Positions 1 to 12,199 of a DNA stretch of 64,000 nt are shown one piece after another. Below the pieces are notes generated by a model that made no database searches, was not told the DNA's origin, and saw nothing but the letters and a program-made list of their open reading frames with translations. The stretch comes from Pseudovirgaria hyperparasitica. Its lineage: Eukaryota > Ascomycota > Dothideomycetes > Acrospermales > Acrospermaceae. Position 1 is the first letter of the stretch; each line of letters opens with the position of its first letter. The position numbers and the translations under genes were made by a program. Location: NCBI RefSeq assembly GCF_010093815.1, contig NW_022985552.1, forward strand, positions 1,411,943 to 1,475,942, given 5' to 3'.

Positions 1-3000
1 GACAGTATCTAAGCATTGAAGAACCTCTATGATCGTCGTCATGCGAGATGCTGCTGGGATTATCCAGGTAAACATTTGCGAGGTTGCTCATGATATTACG
101 GCATTACGGGCATTAAATGTTCGCATTCTCGGTCGTTCGGAAACCTAGAAATGTCGCGTAACATTGAGTCTTTGACAATGTCAAGTTGTGCTCGCCCTCA
201 TATTGTACGGTTGGTTGGGCGATCGCAAATGATTTACGGCTTATACTAAATGCCGTCAAGTGGCAAGTTTACTACTGGACCATCGAGTCTCTCCAGTGCT
301 AGACATAGCCGCCCTGGGAGACCTCGCGACGCAGATTTCGCAATTGTGGCACAGTTGCCCTCTTGTCGTACCACGTAAGGTCTTGCTTGCAGTTACCGTT
401 TCTAGTCCTGGAAACGTTAGTCCATGCTTTAGCCCCAGATCTGCGATCACAGAGGCAGGCGTATTATCTTTATAGACCCCATTTGCAATCTCAAATCACT
501 ATGCTCGAGAGTGTTTGCTCAAGATGGCACCTCTCTTGCTATAAGTACGGTGTAGGCTTAGACGATGGTCGGCGTAGGGCATTGCTAGCGAGAAATGCTC
601 ATACTCCTACGCATCGTATAGCTCTTTAGGTAGGCCTAGCCTCTAACGCCTTATAGTTTAGCATGATATAATCCTTTGGAAAAACAAGTTGAACATCAAG
701 ACTATTGAAAGATGGCTGAAAAGGGAGCTGTTATTGGTCAAAAATCTCACTAGCAGATCTTCAGCATCTATCGAAATGACACGTTTTCGTACCTCTTAGC
801 AGTGTTGCAAACGTTCAGCATGTATTTCTCACAAGACTGTGATAATTTTGCGAGAATAATGCCAGCATCTCAGCGAAGCCCAGCAACTATGGTAGTCAAT
901 ACCTAGTCCGAACAATTAGCTGCTCATTCGGGCATCACTTGAGCACTACATCTTTGCGTGCGACGGTGCGTCCACATGTTGGTGTCGCGTGCTCACCGAC
1001 AGTTCCGCTGCCTTACCCTCCTCATTGTGTGAACTAGTGTCTATACAAACGCGTTCGATCACGTAAGGTCGCAGTATCATATTGAAGACTCTCAGCGCCA
1101 GTTGTTGATGATACAGGTCGTCGTGGTGTTTAGTGTTTGAGATTGAATAGATAGTCAAGGTCTGACTGTACTAGGTAGCTTTTCACCCGTGCTTATTAAT
1201 TCACCCATCCGGATGACTTCCGAGTCAATTGAGGTACCGTTCCATCCCCGGCCGCCTAGACATCCGTCAGCTGCCAAGCTTTCTTGGATTTCTTCCTCCT
1301 AGCCCCTACACTCGAGTCACCGTGCCGTCTCGACCATTGTCTGAGTACCCATTCGGCCGTGCTACATGCTCTGTTCTAAAGCAGAAGCTAGGAACCGATA
1401 TTGTGTGCACTATTTTCAGTAATCTTTCTCTATGTCGCCCCCGATGTGTCTCTGGAGTTTTGTTGCATCGCACGCAATATTAGACCAAGTGACGTGCTGG
1501 AGGGTATAAAAACACCCTCACTCCTTGATGATATTTAGCCTGGACTGAGCAAAACAGGATACTGTGGACTCTACTACCGATTGTTGAACTGTGACATAGT
1601 CATGACCAGTGCGACGAGGCATGAGCAAGAGCTTGGATGTGGCTAGTTTGACCAGGCTCCGAGGGTCCCCACCAAAACGCTTCAGCAGGTCTTCGAGATC
1701 CGTCACTACGTCACAGACCATGAGTTCCTTTCTTGACCAGGGGAACTTCAGCTACTTCGCCCAAAAGCATCTGACCGGCTTCTACAGGGGCCTTCCCTTC
1801 GCTCGAACGTCTAAGAGAACGAGGCTCCTTCCCTACAGTACGCCCTAATTATCCCGAAAATGTCGAATCAATCCAGCTCTCTTTTTGGTTCTGGCCAAGA
1901 TGCAATGTGTTTTAAAATGGAGAACAGGAGCATTTGAATCCGGATGAGACCGAACACTCCGCGCGTTTGAGACTCATTCCGTGCTCTGTTGGTTGCCTCC
2001 ACAGTCAGATGAACATGGGATTCAAGATATCGTACGTTTGGCAGCCTGACAGAACTTGCCAAGGCCTTATGGCCCATATATCACGTCTTGCACATTGCGC
2101 AGCGATATACAGCTTTGGATGAACATACTGGACCATATAAGACCAGGGGAAGCTATCATGCAGACACAAATAAACCGCAAGGATCACGACGGATAATCTC
2201 TACTCACCAATCATGCAACACCAACCTACCCGCTGTGTTGGCATCGACTGTTTTGTGCAGGTCTACCATATGAGGGCCCTTGCAGCCCCGAAGGTACTGG
2301 ACGATTGGTGAAGCCCCGCAAGCCATGTGTCTGAATTAAGCCTAAGGCGTAAGGCCTTTCTCTGAATGAGAAGGTGTTCGAGCTGCAGCAGGAGCCGCGC
2401 TCACTTACGCGGAGCTGAATCCTGTCTAGGACTACTTTTTCCGCTTAAGGCTTCATGGTTCCCCGCGATGACCACTCTCTTTACCGGGGCTGCGTCCAGA
2501 TGAGTCTGACCAGGCAAAACCCTGCCCCTGCAGCTTACCGCATATACTATGTACGGAACATGGTCTAGACGAGCACTCTTCTAATTTAGGTCCCCGGCCG
2601 GTTCGGGACGGTGGCTCCGCGGTGATCAAATCCGGCTCTTCTTGAATGGGTCCTGTATCATATCACCCAATCCTTCGCTGGACGGAGGATCAGATATTGT
2701 CAATTTTTGACAGACTCAACGATGGAGCTTCAATACTTCTCCAAGATGAGCGAACAGTGGTCCTGTGCAAATTCATCCAGCTTCAAGACCGAACTCAGGT
2801 GCAGGCTCTCAGGAAGCTATATCAATTATCAGCGTCCTAGTCATCTGCGTCACCTCTTCGTGCCAAGCACCGCCGTTCGATCGTAAACTTGGCCTGCATT
2901 CCTGCAGGATAGCTAGTTATAGTTGTTTGTCACTTACCTGGGTCGAACAACGGCTCCGAGGGATTGCTTTATCGGCTGATGGCCTCGTGCGTTGCTACCC

Positions 3001-3622
3001 CTAAAGTATTGGACACAGGAAGCCGTAAATCTACGCCATGAAGCAATTCTTGACTTGTTCTTATGTTGCTGGTCATAGCAGCTGAACGACACACCTGGCA
3101 AAACTCATCTTGGATGGAACTTAAGCCGGAGTGAGTTCATGGCTTGTCGAACTTGTAGATTGGCGCAGCATCCTGATGTGTGCAAACATCTAAAGGCCTG
3201 GCAATGTATCTAACTGGTAGAATCACCCTTACCTGCCATGCGGCCAACTTTCTGACATATCCTAAAAGTCCCCTTCACCTGCGATGAACGTTGCTTCGCT
3301 TATATGCTTGGAGACCCAGCCTACATGCAGATGTTGGCTATACGGGCGTCCTCGCTCACACCGAGCATGGATCAGGACCAATACTAGACATAAAACCACC
3401 TTCAATCGATCAAAGCCGAATGATTCGATGACAAGTCCGACTCAGTCGCTTATGCTGTTTGCTAAAGTAGCGTCCAATAAATCGTGGTCCTATTCTGGCA
3501 ATGTCCGTAGAACAGCTCGGGTGTTGGCAACAGGCGTCTCCTGAATATGCCAGGTCTGAGCCGAGAATGTCTTCGTCGGCTGAGTCTGAATGACCACAAG
3601 GAAAAGACAGGGCATAGGAATC
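1..3622. other. Gene-poor left flank
   Basis: No convincing gene was seen here. Both strands carry only short ORFs (none above about 90 codons) without recognisable motifs or splice-linked continuations. Base composition is near balanced, so this is not an obvious AT-rich mutated repeat. The right edge contains the promoter of the hydrophobin gene. Confidence 0.6.
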
Positions 3623-3628
3623 TATAAA
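3623..3628 (+). promoter_or_regulatory. TATA box of the hydrophobin gene
   Basis: The hexamer TATAAA lies about 120 bases before the hydrophobin ATG, followed by a pyrimidine-rich stretch. A TATA box with a short leader fits a strongly expressed secreted structural protein. Assignment rests on position and sequence only. Confidence 0.5.
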
Positions 3629-3743
3629 GTCAGCGCAAGATGCCCTTCTTCGTTATCACCATTATACTCATCAATCTTCTCTCCCCATCTTCAGCAGCCA
3701 ACAACTTTGAGATCCAAATCCCAACCACAAAGTCAGCACAATC

Positions 3744-4183
3744 ATGCAGTTCAATACCATTCTTGTGGCTCTCTTCGCATCCATGGCCTTTGCCCTCCCT
3801 ACCGATGGCGATGGCACCGAGCCCACCCCTCCCACAGAACCAACTTGTCCTCCCACAGGTCCTTCAGCTCCTTATGCTGCATGTGCCGGCCTATACTCTG
3901 AGGAACAGTGCTGTGCAACTGACGTCCTTGGCGTCGCCGACTTGAACTGTCTTACTCGTATGTATCGCCCTCGACCATGTCTGCGTCTCACTAACAGTTG
4001 CAGCTGGTGCCATCCCTTCGAGCCCAAGTGACTTCCAGAGCATCTGCGCTGCTGGTGGCCAGCGTGCACGCTGCTGTGTCATTCCAGTCGTAAGTGGTGT
4101 CGCTATCGAAAACGACTTGTACTAACAAATTTGCACAGGCGGGCCAGGCTGTTCTCTGTACCACCCCTATCGGAATCTCCTAA
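3744..4183 (+). CDS. Class II hydrophobin, secreted
   Basis: Three exons: 3744-3957, 4004-4089 and 4139-4183, with introns of 46 and 49 nt; the spliced protein is 114 aa. It begins with a clear signal peptide (MQFNTILVALFASMAFA), then an acidic Pro/Thr-rich spacer. The mature part has the eight-cysteine pattern of class II hydrophobins: C-x8-CC-x11-C-x16-C-x8-CC-x10-C. The spacings match the class II family closely, including the CC pairs and the short interval between C3 and C4. One extra cysteine lies in the Pro-rich spacer before the core. Such proteins are secreted and assemble at air-water or hydrophobic surfaces, coating hyphae and spores. The start is the only ATG giving a signal peptide. 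A TATA box lies about 120 bases upstream. Gene and class are secure; the role in development is inference. Confidence 0.95.
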
Positions 4184-5486
4184 ATGTGTGGTATCGCTAT
4201 AAGGCTTTTGTCCAGGAAGGTCGTCAGCTCAGTCCAGCTGGGCTCCCTTGCTTGGGAGACGAAATGAGAGGTTGCCCTTAACGCTACTGGATTTTGAGAC
4301 GAGGGTTTTGGAGTAGTATTCAAATATAATATATGAGGCTGTCTTTACCACGTGCTTCTCCATTCAAAGTGTGCATAATAGTGAATGGTTCAAGACTTAA
4401 AGCTCTGAATACCTAGGTGCCTGAGAAGCTATTCGTGTGCAAAGTTTCAAGCCGAGGTCAGCATATCTATAGTCAGCATACTCATATAAATATAATACAA
4501 GATATCGAATTTTACCTACATGTTAGATCCACAAATCTTAAAGTTAATTGTCGGTAATAAAGAAGAAGAAAAGGAGAAGTCCATGGACTATTTCTCTGCG
4601 AAGTGTGGTTTTCTCTCATTTTGCACTAGATTGAGGGAACTAAGGCTTGGAAAGATATACAGATCTAAGTACCTTATCTTACCCTAGAAGTCTATATATA
4701 AAAATCATGAGATCTTTTTAGAGGGTAAACAGATTTGGTATAGGTGATGGCGCGAAAACAGTAATTGAGGTACTATAGAATGGTGCTAGAATAGATAAGC
4801 TTGGACCGATTGGACATGCGTAATAATAAGGAGGAAGCCAGGTAGAAACGAAATGCACGGACATAAGTAGCCAGGATTGGAAATCTGTTGAAATCCGTGA
4901 TGACATCCCCATGTGGTCTAGGCTCAGATAGGCCTAGCTTCCGCTCAGGCTCCACATTTAATGCAGGATGACTGTGGGCAACCGCGTTCCATTGTTTCCC
5001 TGCGTTGACTAATCTTCGCGTATACCTCTTACGAGCATCATGCCATCTTTATGCCGGCTCTATCGGGGCCTCTATCGGGGTCTCTATCGAGGGGTTCGAA
5101 AGCCGTTAAACTATGTCCGGGTAGTCACAGAGCTGTCCAAGGGAAAACGTTGAGATTGGGCCAAGAAATGAGGATTAGACTTGACGCGGGTAAGGATGGA
5201 TCCATGAAAAGCATAAGGGGCAGCCTCGAAACAGTGGGCCTGCATCATGAAAAAAGATCTGTCCACAAGAATATTCATCTGGACTGTCGGACCCTGAAAG
5301 CAATGCTACTTGACCTATAAATCTCCTACGCGGCTTTTATTCTTCCTGGAATCAATTGAACTTAGATACTACCGGCGCCTCTACCACAACACTTCGCATG
5401 GTAATCTTGGACGTCTACTCGATCAAAGATCCGTCGACAAGTCTTCCACCCAGAAATTATCCGCTAGTGCAGTCTCATCCTCTGTG
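4184..5486. other. Intergenic, with AT-rich patch
   Basis: Spacer between the hydrophobin and the desaturase. The part from about 4300 to 4760 is AT-rich and has almost no coding potential. The desaturase frame stays open upstream of its first ATG back to about 5310 but has no ATG there, so a leader exon cannot be excluded. No other gene was seen. Confidence 0.5.
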
Positions 5487-6768
5487 ATGAAAGATTCTAC
5501 GACAGTAGAAATGCCTCCGAGCCAAGATGTTCCGGACATGAAAGTTCTTCGAAGTCTCATACCAAAACACTGTTTTAAGTCCTCATTCGTACGGTCTATG
5601 TCCTATGTTATTCGAGATATTATTTTAATGAGCATGCTGTTCTACGCCGGTTTGAAGCTCACATCTCTGGCTCCATCGATATCGCGCGCTGCCATGTTGA
5701 CTGCATACGGATTCACTCAGGGCCTCGTTTTCACTGGAATTTGGATCTTGGCACACGACTGTGGCCATGACTCGTTCTCACCGAACAAGAAGGCCAACTC
5801 CGTGGTTGGCTTCGTCCTGCATTCCATACTACTCGTGCCGTTCTTCAGCTGGAAGTATAGCCATGCGAGGCATCATCGATACACGAACCATATGGAGAAA
5901 GACACAGTCTTCGTGCCGCGCAGGGAGTCGGACCAGCGCAAATCGCTCCTGTCGAGGTCGTTAGAGCTTTTAGGCTATGCAGAGGATGCGCCGGTCGTAA
6001 ATGCTGGGACTTTGGTTATCCATCAGCTCTTTGGTTGGCCGGCGTATATCCTGCTCAATGCTGGGGGTGGGCAGCGGAGTTTGGTGACATCGGACAGATC
6101 GAAGTCATTGCGACAAAGTCACCTGGATCCTGGTGCCGATCTGTTCTCGACGGCCGAACACCCGTTTGTATTCCTGTCTAATGTGGGTATTGCGGTGGTT
6201 TTTGTAGCATTGTGGTTTGCCGCAAATGCTATTGGCGCCTACAACGTTTTCCTGCTTTATGGAATTCCGTATCTGTGGATGAATCATTGGATCGGTGAGT
6301 ATCATGCTGTCTTATATGTATTGTTAACTGACAAAGCTGCCAGTCGCAATTACGTATCTGCACCACACCCACCCTGAAGCGCCTCGCTACGAGCAAGAGT
6401 CGTGGACGTTTCAGAAGGGTGTTCTCGCAACAGTTGACCGTGATTTCGGGTTTATCGGACGCCACCTCTTCCACGGTATCATTGAATACCACGTCATCCA
6501 CCACATGTTTCCGTAAGAACTCCATCTTTGATTTGCGCACGTACTTCGACTAACACTCCATAGACGTATTCCCTTCTACCATGCTCAAGAAGCAACAGAA
6601 GCGATCAGTCCTTACCTAGGCAAAGCCTATATTCGGCAGAAATCGTCTTTCATCGGAGATTTGTGGACGACATACTCGACATGCACTTACGTGGCTGAGA
6701 GAGAGAAAGCCTCGGGTGAGGTTTACTGGACGAGTGCAAGCCTTAAAGCTGCCGCCCCCATTCGCTAG
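5487..6768 (+). CDS. Delta-12-type fatty acid desaturase, membrane-bound
   Basis: Three exons: 5487-6294, 6344-6512 and 6564-6768, giving 393 aa. The three histidine boxes of membrane-bound acyl desaturases are present: HDCGH and HARHH in exon 1, and HVIHH in exon 2 just before the second intron. Around them are fungal delta-12 signatures, including VAITYLHHTHP, created exactly by joining exons 1 and 2, and HVIHHMFPRIPFYHAQEA, joined across intron 2. Hydrophobic segments between the boxes fit an ER enzyme that bundles di-iron and converts oleate to linoleate. The chosen ATG is the first in frame; it gives a shorter N-terminus than many fungal homologues (often 440-480 aa). The frame is open for 59 codons upstream without an ATG, so an upstream exon is possible. 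Substrate specificity (delta-12 versus omega-3) is not decided by sequence alone. Confidence 0.9.
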
Positions 6769-9700
6769 GACTGACGGTCAAACGTGTTGCCTTCTAAGTT
6801 ACTATTATAGATTATAGAGAGCGGTGTATACATTTCGGCTCACATGTTCTAAGAAATAGGACAAATATAGAATTCTAACTTTATAGAGAGCTTGGGTGCC
6901 GCACGGGAAGCAGCTCTCCGACATTCTTACTTATATAGACGTACTCTTCACGGTTATGTCTACGTTTTGGTAGATATAGAGCATTGCTTAAAAACACCGT
7001 GCGATGCTACATCATTCACCTGCGGTAATCTACCATCAAAAGCTGAGATGAAAAGTGAGTAGCCACAGATCATATCGCGCTCATCCTGTCCCAGTCTGAC
7101 GTTTTCTGTGGCCCCTTGTTTATAGACAGCAGTCTTTGGGGCCCATCTCGCCTCCTATACTTTTAAAATACAGTAGATATCTGCTGGTGCACATTGCTCT
7201 TCGCTTAAAAATGATTGCGTAAATCTCATGTTCTACAAAACACGTCCCAGATGGAATCCCAATGCATTCCCGGGTTTCTTTCACTCCATATAGGCATCTT
7301 TAGACGGACTTATTCAATCGAACTACTCCAAATATACCCACCAAATCATAGATCTGAAAGGGCCTCTTAGGGAGTTCTACATCATGTTCGTGGCCACAAG
7401 CTACGGAGATTTGTGGTGACGTCACACCGCTTCACCGTCATCCCTCATCTATACCATCAATAACGATATAGAGAGCATCATCAAAGCTGCACGTCTATGC
7501 AGTCCATGAGCTCACACGAGGTAAAGTCCTCATGTTGGGCTCCCAACATAATGCTTGGTTCTCTGTTCTTCTAGTCCGGCGAAAAGGACCATATCATTAT
7601 CTTCGCCACATGGCCTGATCTCCTAAAAGCATGTAGTGAACCTAGGCTTGCTGTAACATCGCTTATGGACTAGTCTAGGAGGTTTAAGTAGGCTATAAGG
7701 TGATACTCCTATCGCCCTATTGGTCGATTACTGAAATAGACTATAACCATAGCTGGGGTTCAACTTCGGGACCTTGGATTCCTGATCTACTTTACTACAG
7801 CGACGGCGCATAACGTTATAGATTCCATGGCCATTACTCCGACACTACTATAGGTATAGGAACCTTGAAAAGTTTGAAGGAGCAGGGCCTGGTTCAGTCG
7901 ATTTTCGTCCACGGTGTTCTCTTAGACTAAAACAAGACAGAAATTAGCCCGCGTTCACGATGATAACACCAAATGCACGACTTGAAAGGTATACAAAATT
8001 CCACAAAAATAGCTTTCGATCCCTGCTCCGACAATATTTGCAGATTACCAATTCGTGTACTTGGACAGATGTTGAGTCGACCATTATTACATCTTGTGTA
8101 GCTCTCTATCGATGATGACTTAATAATATATCATTTGGCGATATTGGCGAGTCGATCTGATGGCGCAATCAGCACCATGACAGTCTTTTAAAAGTCTTTG
8201 TCATGGGTGCCTTGCACATTGTGGGCTGCGTACCCTTGAACACAGTCTCGACACTCCTGGGCACAGAGAATAAGAATTGTACTCTTGGCGACGAGGGAGA
8301 GAAGGTATGCCGTTGATGTGATGGGACTTCCTTACTGACTTGCGTGATGTCCACGTCTTGCTCACTTTTCTTCCCAGGAATTCATTTCGGTAGAACGGTC
8401 TGTCTGTTGGCGGTTGAGCAGACTCTTTGTTCTCTCCACGTTGTCATGGGCGCCTGCTGGTACTCTCCTATGGCGTGCTCGCGCTGATACTATTCCTCCT
8501 TGTGCAGCTGTGAGTAGGTCCACAGTGACTTGGCTTCGCCTCCCCATTGTATAGCAGCATGTTGTCTGCTCGTATATCATTGCCACTGAGTTATCGGTAA
8601 GGCTCAGAATTGAGTAAAAGGGAGTAGCGCTGCACAGTCCACAACACTGTGACTCGGATGACTTCAACAGGACGTGTAACGCTGCAAATGTCTGGCGTAT
8701 CGTGCAAGCTAGAAACACTCCCAAGAATTGTGTAGCATTCGTTCGACTTTGGCTGGTCATAAGAGGCAATGCCCTCAAAATTATGTTCCGTGTCTCATAT
8801 ATTTCTATCATTTGTTTCAATGATTCCCTTATCTCTTCCTGAAGATCTCTTTAACTTGTCTCTTACTATCACTTGTCTGCAATCTGATGCTTCGACCAGG
8901 CGGCTGCTGTATCCACGGGGCATGCAGTCTCTTTCTTAGTTACCTTTTCCAGTCCCTTTTTCCAGTCCCTTTTTCCAGTCCCTTTTGTCTGATGGTCTTT
9001 TCTACGCCGGTACGAATATAAGCCCTCTAAGCTCCAAGCACCGAACCTTTCGCCTTCCCTGCGCGCGAAACACTCTTCTAGCCCTCTGGCCACTCCACCC
9101 CCGCTCACAGAGTCAGCAAGGAAGAGCAATACTCTTCGACAGAGGATGCTCATCGAGCTGTACTCACAATGGCTCATAGTGCTCTTTATGCCGTCTAGAA
9201 ATGTTCGAATTGGAGCGACACGTGTCGGCATACTTTGCTTCGTGGTGAACCTGTAATGCTGTTACTCTTGGACCTCGACGCCTAGAAAAGGGGATATTAG
9301 TCTGTATTTCCTGTTACTCTGTTTGGTACATGGTATGGGGTTGGTCTGGCTCGCATTCGGCTGCGTGCGTGTGAAGATCAGGAGTAACGGAAATCTTGCC
9401 CATCCTAGGCTGCTTGAATGTGAGTAGGCAGGAAGAGAGCCAAGAGGGCGACCGGGTACTAACAGCAGTCTTAGTAGCGCCGAGTGTTGGATCTGCCCTC
9501 TTGCTGCGAGGTCGAATTATCGCTAAGTTGTGTTGGGAGAGGCTTTCCGCTTGTTGATTCTGAGATGCGGGACGCAAATAGTCAGGGAGTAACTGGGATA
9601 AGGATCTCGTACTCAGCGCGACAGAGAGTATAGAAGCTTGCGATACTCGATTTGCTGTTGGCCTACAGAGAGACCGACTTGTAATTATGATCAATAGTAG

Positions 9701-11108
9701 AAAGGTGGATGCCGATGGTTGCTTGGGTTGCACGGATGTGTCCAAAAGTACAGGAAACGAGTTCCTCTGTGGGCTCCAAGTCGGAAAAGTGCTGTTGCTG
9801 TGCTCTGCCTAACAAGGGGTGTGTGCATTGTGAAACCCTGACAACTGTTGTTTGCTTGAACGGCTATAAGTCCGTGCGTACGTTCTGTATATCCGTAGCT
9901 CATGCTGACTTGGCTTGCTTTAAATCCCTTCACGGCATCGTCGCCTTTGAATTGTTTTAGCGTACCTTCCGTACTACCTTCATCTTCTATTTCTCTTGCT
10001 GCTCAGCTGAGATGTCACAAATTACATCATATACAGTGTGATCACCTCACAAAAAACGATAGCTGCTTGCTGATCTGCAAGGGGAGTCTTATCCAAGGAT
10101 CTACACGATAACGTCCAAAGATGATCTTGCGACCAGCAACATCAAAGGACTCGCGTCTGCTGTATCTCACCCATCTTCAAGTCGCAATTCTAGCCTGTCC
10201 AAGGACCAAGGTGGATGAGCTTCTCCTCTCTCCAGGTGAAATTTAAGCGCGGTAGATCCGTCCCATTCAACTGCCCTACTCGAATTGATCTCCTCGTGCT
10301 TCTGATCCTTGACCGTTCAGTCACCGGGTCTAGTGAGCATGGCTAACCCGTGTCATATCCAGGGCATCCATTCCATGACTACGAAGACTCGCCATGTAGC
10401 GAGCTGCTGTAGCTAATCTGCTTTGGCTGAACTGGTAGGTACGGTCGCAAATTAGGATGGTACAGGTTGTGTGTCGATTCGAAATCAGTATCATGATGCA
10501 CGCTTTCTGCCAGTTACGTCCTACTGTGCAGCTTACACAAAAGGAGGACTGGTTAATTCTATAAGGTGTGTATGGAAAGGAACTCATGGAATGCAGGTAT
10601 ATAATAGATGTAAGAATAAAGAGCAAGAGGAGGCTGGAAGATTAACGGCAAGGAGTCGAGGCGTTGGCTCTTGACATGACACAACCAAGGTGAGAACCTC
10701 AGGTATTACCAGACTGGTCTATGATACATCAGGGATGCGAGATCTACTGGAGAATTACGAGTCTCTGGCGGGAGTTCATTATATCAAATCAGGCTAGTTA
10801 ATGATTTGTGCACCTCTTGATATTGTGGTCGTGTAAAATCGTGTGTGCGATGTGACGTAGGCTGCCCGGGAACTTTGAAGCTTCACGGGGGGCCAAAGAG
10901 ATCCCCAGATGGTGCCAGACTCCTTGAGTGTCAATTACCTTGATATAGTAATCAAAAGACGAGTACTAAAGTCCCACTGCTTTGTATCTCTCTTCCTGGA
11001 AAGCTAACATGCCGAAGTAAAGAATCAGTAGCTGATGTCCATGGCCCTGGGACACGTCCAAGATCCTCACCCGCACGCAAGGATAAAAACAAAAAGAGGT
11101 GTACCGCT
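6769..11108. other. Gene-poor region of 4.3 kb
   Basis: No gene is supported. Minus-strand ORFs at 8362-8820 (152 codons), 8869-9231 (120) and 9314-9745 (143) are the longest, but they show no domain, signal peptide or splice-linked extension and look like chance openings. The part from 6780 to 8160 is rich in TATAGA-like words and has many stops in all frames. A small tandem repeat lies at about 8944-8986. Confidence 0.5.
8944..8986. repeat. Short tandem repeat, 13-base unit
   Basis: About three copies of the unit CCAGTCCCTTTTT follow each other. On the other strand they give a repeated GTKRDWKKGL-like peptide in a doubtful ORF. The repeat is too short to suggest a satellite. Confidence 0.7.
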
Positions 11109-11110
11109 GG

Positions 11111-11121
11111 GAGCTTGAACC
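11111..11121 (-). promoter_or_regulatory. B-box-like pol III element downstream of U6
   Basis: On the minus strand the sequence reads GGTTCAAGCTC, close to the tRNA-type B box (GGTTCGANNCC). It lies about 14 bases beyond the U6 terminator T-run. In budding yeast the U6 gene uses a TATA box plus a B box downstream of the terminator; here the B box would be far nearer. The match is imperfect at the last positions. Confidence 0.5.
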
Positions 11122-11134
11122 CGGAGCCAAAAGC

Positions 11135-11143
11135 AAAAAAAAA
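11135..11143 (-). terminator. Pol III terminator of U6
   Basis: A run of nine T on the minus strand (A on the plus strand) directly follows the U6 3' region. Runs of T in the coding strand end pol III transcripts. Confidence 0.85.
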
Positions 11144-11246
11144 TGTTGTTATCTCTTTGATTAAGTCATAGTCATCCTTGTGCAGGGGCAATGCTAATCT
11201 TCTCTGTATCGTTTCATATTGATCAAATGCCCGAAGGCGAAGGATT
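11140..11246 (-). ncRNA. U6: U6 spliceosomal snRNA
   Basis: Read on the minus strand the segment contains the invariant core of U6: GAAACGATACAGAGAAGATT with the ACAGAGA box, followed by AGC (catalytic triad), CCCCTGCACAAGGATGAC of the internal stem-loop region, and a 3' part ending in a T-run. The 5' end forms the expected short stem-loop (CCTTCGCCTTCGG-like), followed by the CATTTGATCAAT block. U6 base-pairs with U2 and the 5' splice site and forms the catalytic centre of the spliceosome. Length is about 105 nt, as usual. The exact 5' end (about 11243-11246) is estimated from the TATA box distance. Identity is certain from the conserved core; no intron is evident. Confidence 0.96.
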
Positions 11247-11260
11247 GTAGAATAAAATAA

Positions 11261-11268
11261 TATATAAA
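11261..11268 (-). promoter_or_regulatory. TATA box of U6 gene
   Basis: TTTATATA on the minus strand lies about 15-25 bases before the estimated U6 start. A TATA box at this distance is typical of fungal U6 promoters, which recruit TFIIIB. Confidence 0.7.
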
Positions 11269-11614
11269 GGCCATGAGACGTGGTTGTAGTGTGGGTGGGG
11301 ATCGAAACTTGGGACTAGCGCTGTTGTGAAGTCCTGCCAGGTACGCAGTTCTCATGTCACTTGCACGGGCCCCTACTTCTGCACTTCTCTCCTCATCCAC
11401 CATCTTCTCTCCCCTCCAAAATATCGAAGAGAGATCTGATTTCTCTCTACCTGCAAGTCTTACTCTACTAGATTCTCTGTCCTTTCAAGTGTGAGCTAAC
11501 TCTAAGAAGCATCTACAAGATAAAAGCATACCAAGATCCCACCAACTCTCACTCAACAAGTTCGTTCTCTAATCCTCACATCTATAGATCCATTCAAGCT
11601 AAAGAAATCCTAGA
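11269..11614. other. Shared upstream region of U6 and small hypothetical gene
   Basis: The two genes diverge. At about 11297-11309 the minus strand reads AAGTTTCGATCCCC, a second, weaker B-box-like word upstream of U6. The rest, toward 11614, is pyrimidine-rich and probably the 5' leader of the gene at 11615. Confidence 0.4.
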
Positions 11615-12199
11615 ATGGACTCCAGGGCGTCAACCCCGCTGTCTGATATCGACGAGGCCATCATTGCAGCCGGAGATCCCTCAACAAAACATGAATCTCC
11701 TGCTCAGGGAGAACGCGAAAAGGGACCGGGAGGTAAAACTCCACTCGTAAGTAACCTCAATGATGCACAGAATAGTAGTACCAAGCACAGTGAACAGCCG
11801 TACTCTCACCTTTCAATACCTTACTATCATATCTCCTGGAGAAGGTCTGCCTGTTTCCGAGGCTTGCTAACGTTTATGGTATCTAGGTCGTCGCGTCAAA
11901 GGATTCTAAGACGCAGGATGCGGAGGAAAAGAATGTGTTAAACAGAAAATTTGATTACACGGAAGTGGATAAGAAGAATATCCTACCGGATGGCTTCAAG
12001 CGCCCTAAGCCGCCTCTCAGGGGCGATCTTGTTTCAGGCATGGCAAGCGATAAAGAGGTGAGACTTCTCTAATACGGACGTTTACAGGTGCTAAAGATTT
12101 TGATAGGTCGCACGTAGTGGCACTGATGAGGAGAAAAGATGGGTTGAGCGTAAGAACAGTCGCCTCACCGGTCAGGGCAGCAGCTCAAAGCGCCAGTAA
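11615..12199 (+). CDS. Small hydrophilic hypothetical protein, three exons
   Basis: Exons 11615-11746, 11887-12057 and 12107-12199 join in phase 0 (44 + 57 + 31 codons including stop) to give a 131-aa protein. The introns have GTAAGT..TAG and GTGAGA..TAG ends. The protein is highly charged and probably disordered: it begins MDSRASTPLSDIDEAIIAAG, contains a Lys/Asp-rich middle (FDYTEVDKKNILPDGFKRP) and ends in RLTGQGSSSKRQ. There is no signal peptide or membrane segment. I do not recognise the family. That three open segments join in one phase with good splice sites makes it a likely real gene. It diverges from the U6 gene. Confidence 0.6.

Noticed and set aside
1-3600. Repeat-induced-mutation remnant of a transposon
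   Set aside because: No terminal repeats, no AT bias and no coding trace were visible; without dinucleotide statistics the claim cannot be made.
8362-9745. Three minus-strand ORFs of 120-152 codons as a gene cluster
   Set aside because: No domain, signal peptide, plausible splice links or shared features; one is built partly from a tandem repeat.
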